From Fictibacillus marinisediminis (GTDB lineage Bacteria > Bacillota > Bacilli > Bacillales > Fictibacillaceae), in assembly GCF_023149135.1 (NCBI RefSeq), contig NZ_JAIWJX010000002.1, positions 930,001 to 994,000 of the forward strand: 64,000 nt of DNA, in the 5' to 3' direction. The notes under the pieces were generated by a model. The model worked only from the letters and a program-made list of their open reading frames with translations. It was not told the DNA's origin and ran no database searches. Each line of letters starts with the position of its first letter. Positions within the stretch are counted from its first letter, which is position 1. Of the stretch, positions 15,929 through 24,434 are shown in pieces. The translations under genes and the position numbers were made by a program.

Positions 15929-16666
15929 TTAAGAATGAAGCTCGACAATGGAGACATACGTATTCCATAGAGCATGGACAAGCATGCCGGGAACGAGAGA
16001 TTTAGTAAAGTAGAACAGCATAGCAAAAACCATGCCCATGATACCGGCAGCCAGCGGATAACCGATATGCAAAGAGCCAAAGACAGCAGAAGAAACAGTC
16101 AGCCCCGCAATAAAATGATATCTCTCATGAAAGAAACGGAAAAGAAATCCCCGGAAGACCAATTCTTCAGTTACAGGTGCAGCAATGCAGGCACAAAAAA
16201 TAACAATAGCGATACCGGCGATACCAATCCCGCTTGTAAAAAGGCGGTCATCTCCTTTTGATCCGGGCTCTTCGAGATGAAGCACCTCAAAAATAAGATA
16301 TTGGGATACCTGGCAAATGATGAGAGCCCCGGCCATCAAGAAGTAGGTTTTCTTCTTTTTCAGGGCACCCAGCGTTAGTTTCTGGAATATAAACTGACGG
16401 GTGCGCTTAAAGACGAGCATGACGGCAATGAACGTTAAGGCATCAATCAGCAAAAAGACTGGGCTTTTTTCAAATCCAGCCATGGAAAAACCAAAAATGA
16501 CAGCTGCGAGCGCGTAAAACATGCCAGTCAGCAATGAAAACAAGATGATGAATCCAAGGTAAGCACCAAAAAAGCCGATGAATCCTCCCCAGGTCACCGG
16601 ATAGGCACGTTTCTTCTTCATCAATGGCTGAGGTATTTCTTCTGTATACTCCAAATGTTCTTCCAT
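15929..16666 (-). CDS. CPBP-family intramembrane metalloprotease
   Basis: A 245-residue membrane protein with about seven hydrophobic segments. The CAAX/CPBP (Abi) motifs are present: EELVFRGFLFR (motif 1, catalytic Glu pair and Arg), FGSLHIGYP (motif 2, His) and HALWNTYV (motif 3, His/Asn). Family members are glutamate-type intramembrane proteases, and bacterial ones are linked to peptide processing or immunity. The N-terminus is cytoplasmic and charged. A TCTCCTCC-complement ribosome site precedes the ATG. It is monocistronic and divergent from the Dph6-like gene. Confidence 0.87.
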   Translation of the reverse strand: MEEHLEYTEEIPQPLMKKKRAYPVTWGGFIGFFGAYLGFIILFSLLTGMFYALAAVIFGFSMAGFEKSPVFLLIDALTFIAVMLVFKRTRQFIFQKLTLGALKKKKTYFLMAGALIICQVSQYLIFEVLHLEEPGSKGDDRLFTSGIGIAGIAIVIFCACIAAPVTEELVFRGFLFRFFHERYHFIAGLTVSSAVFGSLHIGYPLAAGIMGMVFAMLFYFTKSLVPGMLVHALWNTYVSIVELHS

Positions 16667-16748
16667 TCTCTCCTCCTCATTGCTTTATAATCATATGTAG
16701 AATCTATTTCAATTACACCAAAAATAGGATACAAAAGGAAGTGAGACG

Positions 16749-17420
16749 ATGACAAAAAAAATTGTAGTTTCATTCAGCGGGGGCAAAGATTCCATGCTGG
16801 CTCTTCATAAATTGCTGGAATCAAAGGAATATGAAATCGATTCTTTGTTGACGACAGTCAACGAGGATTTTAAAAGGACGAGCATACATGGCATTCGGGA
16901 GGAAATTCTTGATGCGCAGGCTAACGCGCTTGGCTTTCCTGTCCGCAAAGTTAGAATTCCAAAAGTATGCACAAATGAGATCTACGAGGAGCGGATGCGG
17001 GAAGAAATGGACAAGGTGAGCCAAGCCGGCATTCAGCACGTGATGTTTGGAGACATTTTTCTTGCTGACATCAGAGAGTACAGGGAGTCCAAATTAAAAC
17101 CGGCTGGAATGGAAGCTGTTTTCCCTCTGTGGGGCGCAAAGTCAGAGGATCTCATCGACGAATTTCTCGCGTTGGGATACCGGACCGTCGTTACTACTCT
17201 TGATCGGACGAAGCTGAATGAAGATTTTCTGGGCCGTGAGATCAACGGCGACTGGAGAAGGGATTTACCCGAAAACGTAGATGCATGCGGAGAAAACGGA
17301 GAATTCCATACTCTTGTAATTGGGGGGCCATTGTTCAGGCAAAAGATTGAAGTGGTTCAGGGAAGTGAGACGGTTAGAGACGGCAATTTTGTTTATCGTG
17401 ACTTTATGCTCGCTGAATAA
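16749..17420 (+). CDS. Dph6-related ATP-pyrophosphatase
   Basis: A 223-residue N-type ATP pyrophosphatase. The P-loop SFSGGKDSMLALHKL is at residues 8-22. The conserved FGDIFLADIREYRE and the C-terminal CGENGEFHTLV are hallmarks of the DUF71/diphthine-ammonia ligase group. Bacteria make no diphthamide, so it presumably amidates or thiolates another small molecule; the substrate is unknown. AAGGAAGTGAG precedes the ATG. Its stop lies 17 bases inside the 3' end of the convergent SGNH hydrolase frame as sequenced. Confidence 0.85.
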   Translation: MTKKIVVSFSGGKDSMLALHKLLESKEYEIDSLLTTVNEDFKRTSIHGIREEILDAQANALGFPVRKVRIPKVCTNEIYEERMREEMDKVSQAGIQHVMFGDIFLADIREYRESKLKPAGMEAVFPLWGAKSEDLIDEFLALGYRTVVTTLDRTKLNEDFLGREINGDWRRDLPENVDACGENGEFHTLVIGGPLFRQKIEVVQGSETVRDGNFVYRDFMLAE

Positions 17421-18288
17421 AGATGAAAAGGCATTGTCCTCTGCTGGGACAATGCCTTTTATTTTTCTTATAAGGAGCTTTAAGTGTTTTAATCATCTGC
17501 TCCGCAATCAGTTCGTGGCCTTTGTCGTTGGGATGAATAGAATCATAAATCCATTCTTTCCTGTTTTCAGGCTTAAGCACTTCGCTGCTCGGTATCACAA
17601 CAGATGGTTTATATTTGGCTGTTGTTTCATAGGCAATCAGATTCCAGTCATTCAGCAATTTTTTAGTTGCCGGATAAAAGGATTCTCCCGAGTCCACAGC
17701 GTTATACAATTCATTGTATACGAGAATAGCATCAGGATTCTCTTTTCGAATCAATGAAAATATCTTATTTAAATTTTCTTCATAAGCAGATTTCACGTTT
17801 TGATAATCCTGAAGTGCCTGGACAGGCCCTTCCTTTAAAGCCAGTTTCACCAGGTCATTGCCCCCGATATTGATCGTAATAATATCTGCAGATTTTATCC
17901 GGTCCGACATACCTGGGGATGAGATGTAGTCAAGCAGATCACGGCTGGTCGCTCCTGAAATTCCCTGATTATCTAGCTGCACTTTTTTAGACGTAAGGAC
18001 AGCCAGATTACTGTTGGCCATTTTAATAAAACCGCCTTGATTAGAACCTCGGCCCTGAATGACCGAATCTCCCAAAGCTAGATGATGAATCTCTTTTGCA
18101 GGCAGGCTTTTTAAATGCTGAATATAAGAAACATCAGCCGAACGGGAATTCGTCCCGGCAGATTCAGTGGCTGCTGCATTCTGTGCCTTCAGGCGATCAA
18201 TCTTAAACTGGGGATAGTAATACCACCCTCCAGCAGCCAGCGTACATAATGCAAAAAGGATGAGCGTCAGCCATATCCATTTTTTCAT
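17404..18288 (-). CDS. SGNH/GDSL-family hydrolase, membrane-anchored or secreted
   Basis: A 294-residue esterase/lipase-type protein. An N-terminal hydrophobic segment (WIWLTLILFALCTLAAGGW) serves as signal peptide or anchor. The GDSL block is LALGDSVIQGRG (catalytic Ser), block III is INIGGNDLV and block V is DSIHPNDKGH (Asp/His). The last 18 residues (KRHCPSRGQCLFIFIQRA) are encoded by the terminator hairpin and by the tail of the convergent gene. One extra A in the A5 run (plus strand T5, 17462-17466) would give a TAA right before the hairpin, so the true end is probably near 17460. The enzyme likely acts outside the membrane on acyl esters. Confidence 0.82.
   Translation of the reverse strand: MKKWIWLTLILFALCTLAAGGWYYYPQFKIDRLKAQNAAATESAGTNSRSADVSYIQHLKSLPAKEIHHLALGDSVIQGRGSNQGGFIKMANSNLAVLTSKKVQLDNQGISGATSRDLLDYISSPGMSDRIKSADIITINIGGNDLVKLALKEGPVQALQDYQNVKSAYEENLNKIFSLIRKENPDAILVYNELYNAVDSGESFYPATKKLLNDWNLIAYETTAKYKPSVVIPSSEVLKPENRKEWIYDSIHPNDKGHELIAEQMIKTLKAPYKKNKRHCPSRGQCLFIFIQRA
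17427..17466. terminator. bidirectional terminator lying inside the SGNH frame
   Basis: AAAAGGCATTGTCC pairs with GGACAATGCCTTTT. T runs on the plus strand and A runs on the other side allow use in both directions. As sequenced, the hydrolase frame reads through it. Confidence 0.85.
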
Positions 18289-18448
18289 ACGGCTCCCCCT
18301 TTCAAAGTAACCATTTTAAACCATCATTACTTCTTCTATCAAATATATAAACTTTTGCAGGACATATGAGATTTCTTAAAATTGGATTTTACAGAAGAAG
18401 GAAAAAAGACAAGAGTAAAGAAGCCATAAAGAAAGAGGGGGAATACAG

Positions 18449-18514
18449 GTGGAAACAGCTATTCAAATTGAAAAACAGATACCGAAAAAGAAAAATGGAA
18501 AAGAGTGGCCGTGA
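18449..18514 (+). other. probable original N-terminus of penicillin acylase, out of frame by one base
   Basis: A strong ribosome site (AGAGGGGGAA) precedes a GTG at 18449. That frame encodes METAIQIEKQIPKKK and stops at 18512. Adding one A to the A5 run at 18491-18495 would continue it as KWKRVAVIML, joining the acylase frame and giving a normal basic-then-hydrophobic signal anchor. See the acylase entry. Confidence 0.75.
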
Positions 18515-20847
18515 TTATGCTGGCAGGACTGCTTCTTGTCACTGCCATTTCGGGATCGGCTGCCTATTGGGTACTAAGAAAGAGCCTTCCAGTTGTGAGC
18601 GGTACGAAAACCGTTCCATCACTTTCCGGAACGGCAGTAGCTGTCCGTGACAAGAACGGTGTACCTCATATCAAGGCTGGCAGTTTAAAAGATTTATATA
18701 CTGCCCAAGGGTACGTTACGGCCCAGGACAGGATGTTTCAAATGGATTTGAGCAGGCGCCAGGCGTCAGGACAATTAAGCGAAGTAATCGGTGAGAAAAC
18801 GGTGGAAAAGGACCGTTATTTCAGGACGCTCGGTTTACGAAGAGCTGCAGAGGCATCGTATGAACTGTATTCTTCTGAAGCGAAGCAAGTGCTGCAATGG
18901 TACGCGGATGGCGTGAACGCCTACTTAAGGGATGCCGAAAAGAAAAATTCCCTTCCGATCGAATTTTTGATGGTAGGGTACAAGCCAAAGAAATGGACGC
19001 CCGTCGATTCATTGACCATCGGAAAATATATGGCGTTTGATCTTGGCGGACATTGGGAAGGACAGGCATTCAGGCATTATTTGCTGCAGAATTTCCCAAA
19101 GGACAACGCACTTGATCTATTCCCTTCTTATCCTAAGGGAGGAGCAGAGATCATTGAAATCGCAAGCAAAGCAAAGGTGGATATTAAGAGCAGCCTCGCT
19201 AAAGCGGTCATTCCTAATGAATTCAACGGTTCGAATGATTGGGTGGTGGCTGGAACCAAAACAAAATCGGGTCTGCCGTATCTTGCAGATGATCCTCATC
19301 TTGGATTGAGCACGCCATCGATCTGGTACGAAAGCCATTTAAAAGCACCCGGCATGAATGTAAGCGGTGTCATATTTGCGGGGGTTCCGGGAATTATCGT
19401 TGGCCGGAACACACAGATTGCATGGGGAGTCACAAATGTAGGACCCGATGTTCAGGACCTTTACATTGAAAAAAGAAATGCCGATCATCCGGATGAATTT
19501 CTGTTTGAAGGAAAATGGGAGAAAGCCAAGATCATCACAGAAAATATAAAAGTGAAAGATCAAAAGACCCTTCCTTACAAAGTCACGATTACCCGCCACG
19601 GTCCGATCATGTCCGAATTTGCTTACGACAAGCAAAAGAATACGGCGCTTTCCATGAGATGGACAGCACTTGAACCCTCAACGGAACTTCAGGCTGTACT
19701 GATGTTTAATAAGGCAAAGAACTGGAATGAGTTTAAAAAGGCGCTGACTTATTTTCATACACCGGCCCAGAACTTTGTCTTCGCATCTAAAGACGGAACA
19801 ATTGCCTATCGCGCCAATGGACTGATTCCGATCCGTAAAGAAAAATATGCTTCTGTCCCAGTACCGGGCTGGGAAAAGAAATATGAGTGGAAAGGCTATA
19901 TTCCTTGGGATAAGCTCCCGACGGCCGTGAACCCAAAAGAAGGATTTATTGCAACGGCCAATAATAAAGTGATCGGTGACGACTACCCGTACCACATTAC
20001 TGATTCATGGGCCCAGCCTTACCGAGAGCAGCGAATAAAAGATGTTCTGTCAGCCAAAGAAAAGCTTTCCATAAAAGATATGCAGAAGCTGCAATTCGAC
20101 AGGAAAAATCTTCAGGCAGAAGAAATGCTGCCGATCCTTCTCACCCATTTAAAGACTGCAGACCTTGGAACAAACGGCAGAAAAGCGGTAAAACTATTGA
20201 AAGACTGGAATCATGAAGATGACAAAAATCTTGCTGCACCCCTGCTGTTCAACTTATGGATGCAAGAGGTCAGCGATGTTCTCTTTGAAAAAAAGATTGA
20301 TGAAAAGATGATGCCGTTGTTTGACGGCAAGGCTCAAGTCGTGGATGAACTGATCCGCCATGCGGCCGAGGGTAAGGAAGGTCCCTGGATCAAAGAGGCA
20401 GGGGGGCTGGACGAAGCCGCAACAATCTCCTTCAGCAGAACGGTTAAACAGGTGGAGAAGCTGCAGGGTGAAAATCCCGATAAGTGGAAGTGGGGAACGT
20501 ATCATACATTGCCGTTTGATCATCCTCTATCAGCGATAAAGCCGCTGAACCTGCTGTTTAATCCAAAAGAAACGCCGATGGGAGGAAGCAGGGTAACAGT
20601 AGGTGCTGCAGGCTGGGATTCTTTTACAGGAAAAGTGAACCATGGAGCCGCCTGGAGAACGGTTGTTGATCTGGCGGACTTGACGAAAACCTACAATGTC
20701 GTCGGTCCAGGACAGTCAGGACATGTCCTCAGCAAGTGGTATGATAACCAGATCGAAGATTGGACTTCAGGCCGTTATCATGTAACGGAAACGAATGAAT
20801 CCAGCTTTAAAAACGGAGAAAAACTAGTATTAAAGCCTGGTAAATGA
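18505..20847 (+). CDS. penicillin acylase family protein (Ntn hydrolase)
   Basis: A 780-residue secreted or membrane-anchored amidase. A hydrophobic anchor (VIMLAGLLLVTAISGSAAYWV) starts the protein. The alpha-chain region follows (VRDKNGVPHIKAGSLKDLYTAQGYV, QDRMFQMDLSRR). The autocatalytic cleavage site is GSNDWVVAG with nucleophile Ser near residue 243. The beta chain follows (DDPHLGLSTPSIWYE, WGVTNVGPDVQDLY). The family cleaves N-acyl amides such as penicillin side chains or acyl-homoserine lactones. The in-frame start here is a GTG without a ribosome site; the natural start at 18449 is one base out of frame. A terminator follows the stop. Confidence 0.88.
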   Translation: MAVIMLAGLLLVTAISGSAAYWVLRKSLPVVSGTKTVPSLSGTAVAVRDKNGVPHIKAGSLKDLYTAQGYVTAQDRMFQMDLSRRQASGQLSEVIGEKTVEKDRYFRTLGLRRAAEASYELYSSEAKQVLQWYADGVNAYLRDAEKKNSLPIEFLMVGYKPKKWTPVDSLTIGKYMAFDLGGHWEGQAFRHYLLQNFPKDNALDLFPSYPKGGAEIIEIASKAKVDIKSSLAKAVIPNEFNGSNDWVVAGTKTKSGLPYLADDPHLGLSTPSIWYESHLKAPGMNVSGVIFAGVPGIIVGRNTQIAWGVTNVGPDVQDLYIEKRNADHPDEFLFEGKWEKAKIITENIKVKDQKTLPYKVTITRHGPIMSEFAYDKQKNTALSMRWTALEPSTELQAVLMFNKAKNWNEFKKALTYFHTPAQNFVFASKDGTIAYRANGLIPIRKEKYASVPVPGWEKKYEWKGYIPWDKLPTAVNPKEGFIATANNKVIGDDYPYHITDSWAQPYREQRIKDVLSAKEKLSIKDMQKLQFDRKNLQAEEMLPILLTHLKTADLGTNGRKAVKLLKDWNHEDDKNLAAPLLFNLWMQEVSDVLFEKKIDEKMMPLFDGKAQVVDELIRHAAEGKEGPWIKEAGGLDEAATISFSRTVKQVEKLQGENPDKWKWGTYHTLPFDHPLSAIKPLNLLFNPKETPMGGSRVTVGAAGWDSFTGKVNHGAAWRTVVDLADLTKTYNVVGPGQSGHVLSKWYDNQIEDWTSGRYHVTETNESSFKNGEKLVLKPGK

Positions 20848-20882
20848 AAACAGCCTCGTCCAAAAGGGACGAGGCTGTTTTG
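20848..20882 (+). terminator. intrinsic terminator
   Basis: AAACAGCCTCGTCC pairs with GGGACGAGGCTGTTTT around AAAA. Confidence 0.85.
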
Positions 20883-20896
20883 CTGTATAGAGATGA

Positions 20897-21751
20897 TTAA
20901 GGATCGAGTCTTCGGTACTTCGCTTCAAAGAGCAAGTAGGCGCCATAAGCGACCAGTCCGAGAGCGACGATAGTAAGGAGCACTGGACCGAACGGCTGCT
21001 TTACAAGTTCAGCCAGAGCACCATCCAGCCCCTTTGTTTCATCTGGATCTGCCTGAATGGCTGTTCTGATTAAAAAGATGCCGATGATGGCGAATACTAC
21101 ACCATGTGCAAAAAGTCCGAACTTCCCGATATAACGTGCGGTCTTCCATTCTTTCTGATTCATCTCATGACGTTTAAGCCCTTTTTTGAATTTTTCCGTA
21201 TAGGCCTTGTAGAAGTTATAAACCCCTATACCGATAAATACAGCACCAATAACCGCAATGATTGTTTGTCCGAAGGGCTGTGCCAGCGCTTTTGCGGATA
21301 AGGTCTGGTATTTTTGACTTGACGAGTTGGCACTCGCTCTGAAGATTATTTTGATTGCACTAACACATAGACTGAAATATATGGCAGCGATGATGAGATA
21401 ACTGATTCGCGCCATCCATCCTTTTGCGTCATTTCCTTTATGTTCGGGGTCAAAGACCGTCATGATGACTTGCCACAGTGCATAGCCTGCAAGCCCCACA
21501 GCCAGCGCAGCGAGCATGACAGAGCCAAAGGGCTGCTTGGCAATGGTGTAGAGGGCACCTGAGGAAGTGGTTAATTTACCTTGCAAACCGAATGCTGTCA
21601 TTACAGCAAGTATTCCAATGACAATATAAACGGCTCCTTTTGAGAAATGGCCGAAGCGGGCCATCCGGACGATCCATGGTGCAGCTTCATCTTTATATTC
21701 TTCTGCTTTTCTTTGGGCATGTTCTTTGTGCTGTGACAAATCTTTTTCCAT
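20897..21751 (-). CDS. DUF1206 membrane protein
   Basis: A 284-residue membrane protein built of three repeats of the DUF1206 type. Each repeat holds a two-helix unit beginning MARFGHFSKGAVYIVIG, ARISYLIIAAIYFSL and IGKFGLFAHGVVFAIIG, and each ends with a QPFG motif (about residues 80, 180 and 260). The N-terminal 40 residues are charged and cytoplasmic. The function of the family is unknown. The start at 21751 follows a GAAAGGGG site; the frame runs 31 codons further upstream without support. Confidence 0.85.
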   Translation of the reverse strand: MEKDLSQHKEHAQRKAEEYKDEAAPWIVRMARFGHFSKGAVYIVIGILAVMTAFGLQGKLTTSSGALYTIAKQPFGSVMLAALAVGLAGYALWQVIMTVFDPEHKGNDAKGWMARISYLIIAAIYFSLCVSAIKIIFRASANSSSQKYQTLSAKALAQPFGQTIIAVIGAVFIGIGVYNFYKAYTEKFKKGLKRHEMNQKEWKTARYIGKFGLFAHGVVFAIIGIFLIRTAIQADPDETKGLDGALAELVKQPFGPVLLTIVALGLVAYGAYLLFEAKYRRLDP

Positions 21752-21898
21752 AAAGGAGCCCCTTTCAAGGTTTCTATCTTCTATATACCCATTTTCTCCA
21801 ATAGTTGAAACGGGCAGACTGCTGTCCACACCCGTTTTCCACAATTTGCATAAGATGCAGGGTAAGTACTGTAATCAGGGTAAAGAGGAGGTTTACTT

Positions 21899-22285
21899 TT
21901 GAAGGAACATTATTACGGTCTTTGCTGTCAGCATATTGGGCAAGACGTTGAAATTACCACCCATGACGGGAGTGTCTATAGAGGCTCCATCCAAAGCGTT
22001 AATACAGAAAATGTCTATCTCCTTCCCTATCATGACGATGGTTCAGGACGGTTCTTTCCGGTCCTTGGTGCAGCCTTGGTAGGTCTTGGACTCGGTTCCA
22101 TTGCAGGGTTTGCCCTTGCGCCCCGTCCGTTCGCTTATGGCTACGGTTACGGTTACGGCGGGGTTGCACCATATCCTGGCGGCTATGGCGGTTTTCCGGG
22201 AGGGTACGGCGGTTTTCCGGGCGGATACGGCGGTTTTCCAGGCGGCTATGGAGGCTTCCCAGGTGGAGGCTTTGGCGGGTTTTGA
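21899..22285 (+). CDS. Sm-like domain protein with glycine-rich repeat tail
   Basis: A 128-residue protein in three parts. Residues 1-45 (GLCCQHIGQDVEITTHDGSVYRG and so on) look like a short Sm/LSm-type beta barrel. Residues 52-70 are hydrophobic (VLGAALVGLGLGSIAGFAL). The tail repeats GGYGGFP four to five times, encoded by a 21-base tandem repeat (about 22180-22270). Such glycine-rich tails occur in spore-coat and surface proteins of Bacillaceae. A TTG start follows GAGGAGG. Function is unknown; a spore or envelope role is a guess. Confidence 0.7.
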   Translation: MKEHYYGLCCQHIGQDVEITTHDGSVYRGSIQSVNTENVYLLPYHDDGSGRFFPVLGAALVGLGLGSIAGFALAPRPFAYGYGYGYGGVAPYPGGYGGFPGGYGGFPGGYGGFPGGYGGFPGGGFGGF

Positions 22286-22296
22286 TAAGTAAAGAT

Positions 22297-22332
22297 AAAA
22301 AACTCTTCGCTGATAACGTGAAGAGTTTTTTT
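22297..22332 (+). terminator. intrinsic terminator
   Basis: AAAAACTCTTC pairs with GAAGAGTTTTT, followed by a T run. Confidence 0.8.
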
Positions 22333-22337
22333 GCTGT

Positions 22338-22425
22338 CTGAGAAATTGGCCTGTAAATGAGTGAGATTAGCATGTGAATCCGAAACATCGGCATGTAAAA
22401 CCCCCACACCGGACAGTAAACACTC
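22338..22425. repeat. degenerate short-period intergenic array (about 21-22 bp)
   Basis: Units beginning CCTGTAAA, CATGTGAA, CATGTAAA and ACAGTAAA follow each other at 21-22 bases. Three of them end in TTAG or CGG. No ORF of substance covers it. It lies between the Gly-rich gene terminator and the glyQS promoter. Confidence 0.45.
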
Positions 22426-22495
22426 TTCAACCATCTTGAATGAACCGGAAACTTCTGGCTTATAATAGGGGAAAGGGCCAACTGGCTGAAAAAAC

Positions 22496-22524
22496 TTGAC
22501 AATACGGCTGAAAAATTGTACTAT
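22496..22524 (+). promoter_or_regulatory. sigma-A promoter of the glyQS leader
   Basis: TTGACA (22496-22501), 17 bases, TACTAT (22519-22524). Transcription would start near 22531, just ahead of the T-box leader. Confidence 0.75.
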
Positions 22525-22539
22525 TTTCCCCATAATCTA

Positions 22540-22760
22540 AACATGTAAAGCTATGACAGACGAATAGTATCTGAGGTGCTTTTGTGAAAAGCGATCCGGG
22601 GGTGGTGGAAGCCCGGACAAAAGTTCAGAGAAACGGCAGTCTCGAGCGATTAATTGACCAAAGCGGATGCTTTTTTAAGCATCAATTAGGGTGGAACCGC
22701 GTGAGTATAAGCTCTCGTCCCTGGACAAGGATATTTGTCTATGGATGAGGGCTTTTTTGG
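22540..22760 (+). promoter_or_regulatory. T-box leader (tRNA-Gly sensing) of glyQS
   Basis: The T-box sequence AGGGTGGAACCGCG lies at 22688-22701. It is followed by a terminator whose stem (GCTCTCGTCC with GGATGAGGGC) precedes a T6 tract near 22753. The stem I and specifier region occupies about 22545-22660. Uncharged tRNA-Gly would pair with the T-box bulge and favour the antiterminator. The gene downstream confirms the amino acid; I did not fix the specifier codon. Confidence 0.92.
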
Positions 22761-22799
22761 TTGATTTAATTAGCATTTTCTAAAAAAGGAGAGATGGTC

Positions 22800-24182
22800 A
22801 TGAGTGTGACAATGGAACAGATCGTCAACATGGCAAAACAGCGCGGATTTATTTTTCCGGGTTCAGAAATTTACGGAGGCTTGTCCAATACGTGGGATTA
22901 CGGCCCGCTCGGCGTTGAACTGAAGAACAACGTGAAAAAAGCTTGGTGGAAAAAGTTTGTTCAGGAATCTCCATACAATGTTGGTTTGGATGCAGCGATT
23001 CTCATGAACCCGCAAACATGGGTAGCATCTGGACACATCGGAAACTTCAATGATCCAATGATCGACTGTAAGCAATGTAAAGCAAGACACCGTGCCGATA
23101 AATTGATTGAAGATGCACTTGCTGAAAAAGGAATCGAGAAGATTGTTGACGGGCTTTCTTTCGATGAAATGGAAAAGTTGATTGAAGAGCATAACATCGC
23201 ATGTCCGGATTGTGATGCGCACGACTTTACATCTATCCGCCAGTTTAACCTGATGTTCAAAACGTTCCAGGGTGTAACGGAATCCAGCACGAACGAAATC
23301 TATCTTCGTCCCGAAACAGCACAAGGGATCTTTGTAAACTTTAAAAACGTGCAGCGTACGATGAGAAAGAAATTGCCGTTCGGGATCGCTCAGGTCGGCA
23401 AAAGCTTCCGTAATGAGATCACACCTGGTAACTTCACTTTCCGTACCCGTGAGTTCGAACAGATGGAGCTCGAGTTCTTCTGCAAGCCTGGCGAAGAACT
23501 GAAATGGTTTGATTTCTGGAAACAGTATGCTCACGATTTCTTATTGAATCTTGGCATGAAACAGGATAAGCTTCGCCTGCGTGACCATGAATCCGAAGAG
23601 CTTTCCCACTACAGCAACGCTACGACAGATTTTGAATACCAGTTCCCGTTTGGATGGGGAGAGCTTTGGGGCATCGCATCCCGTACTGATTTTGACCTTA
23701 AACGCCACAGCGAGCACTCTGGTGAAGACTTTAACTATATCGATCAAGAAACGAATGACCGTTACATCCCTTATTGCATCGAGCCTTCACTCGGCGCAGA
23801 CCGTGTAACACTTGCGTTCTTGATCGACGCGTTTGAAGAGGAAGAGCTTGAAGGCGGAGATACAAGGGCTGTTCTTCACTTGCATCCAGCTCTTGCGCCG
23901 TTTAAAGCGGCAGTACTTCCTTTATCGAAAAAGCTTTCTGAAGAAGCAAGAGAAGTATTTGCCGGTCTTGCCAGCGACTTCATGGTTGATTTTGATGAAA
24001 CAGGTTCCATCGGAAAACGTTACCGCAGACAGGATGAAATCGGAACTCCTTTCTGTATTACGTATGATTTTGATTCTAAAGAAGATCAGCAGGTAACGGT
24101 ACGTGACCGCGACACAATGGAACAGGTCCGCATGCCGGTATCAGAGCTTCGATCCTTCCTGGAATCGAAGATCAAATTTTAA
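22800..24182 (+). CDS. glyQS: glycyl-tRNA synthetase, single-chain alpha2 type
   Basis: A 460-residue class II synthetase. It opens with [23 protein letters not shown] and [13 protein letters not shown]. Motif 2 contains [25 protein letters not shown] and motif 3 contains [14 protein letters not shown]. The zinc-like CKQC...CPDC insert sits near residues 82-140. This is the archaeal/eukaryote-like homodimeric enzyme used by many Bacillaceae, not the alpha2beta2 glyQ/glyS form. The ATG at 22800 lies 6 bases after AAGGAGAG and is preferred to an ATG two codons earlier. Expression is T-box controlled. Confidence 0.95.
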   Translation: MSVTMEQIVNMAKQRGFIFPGSEIYGGLSNTWDYGPLGVELKNNVKKAWWKKFVQESPYNVGLDAAILMNPQTWVASGHIGNFNDPMIDCKQCKARHRADKLIEDALAEKGIEKIVDGLSFDEMEKLIEEHNIACPDCDAHDFTSIRQFNLMFKTFQGVTESSTNEIYLRPETAQGIFVNFKNVQRTMRKKLPFGIAQVGKSFRNEITPGNFTFRTREFEQMELEFFCKPGEELKWFDFWKQYAHDFLLNLGMKQDKLRLRDHESEELSHYSNATTDFEYQFPFGWGELWGIASRTDFDLKRHSEHSGEDFNYIDQETNDRYIPYCIEPSLGADRVTLAFLIDAFEEEELEGGDTRAVLHLHPALAPFKAAVLPLSKKLSEEAREVFAGLASDFMVDFDETGSIGKRYRRQDEIGTPFCITYDFDSKEDQQVTVRDRDTMEQVRMPVSELRSFLESKIKF

Positions 24183-24235
24183 TCTCTTTACATTTTTGAC
24201 CTGAATGGTAAGATGAAGTTAATTAAATAACTATA

Positions 24236-24412
24236 GCAACACTGGGGGAGCCTTTGCCGGCTGAGACTGAACAACCTGTTCTAAACCCTTTGAACCTGAT
24301 CTGGGTGATGCCAGCGTAGGGAAGTGGAATCTGCACTGTATGACACATATAGCTGCTCTTGATTAGAAAACAGATAATCAGCCACTCTTTGCGAAAAGGG
24401 TGGCTTTTTTGC
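24236..24412 (+). promoter_or_regulatory. TPP riboswitch with terminator, controlling tenI-thiOSGF
   Basis: The THI-box elements are visible: GGGGGAGCC, GCTGAGACTGAAC, CCCTTTGAACCTGATCTGG and ATGCCAGCGTAGGGAAG (aptamer about 24240-24325). The terminator stem CAGCCACTC...GGGTGGCT with a T run ends at 24412. TPP binding should stop transcription before tenI. A TTGACC near 24197 is a weak -35 candidate. Confidence 0.94.
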
Positions 24413-24434
24413 ATGGGGAAAAGGAGGATGCAAG

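Noticed and set aside
18481-18514. Programmed ribosomal frameshift in penicillin acylase
   Set aside because: The A-rich site could slip, but no stimulatory stem is evident and the acylase family does not use frameshifting. A one-base deletion is simpler.
18366-18650. Lys/Arg-rich 94-residue protein upstream of penicillin acylase
   Set aside because: No ribosome site; it is an out-of-frame reading of the leader and the start of the acylase gene.
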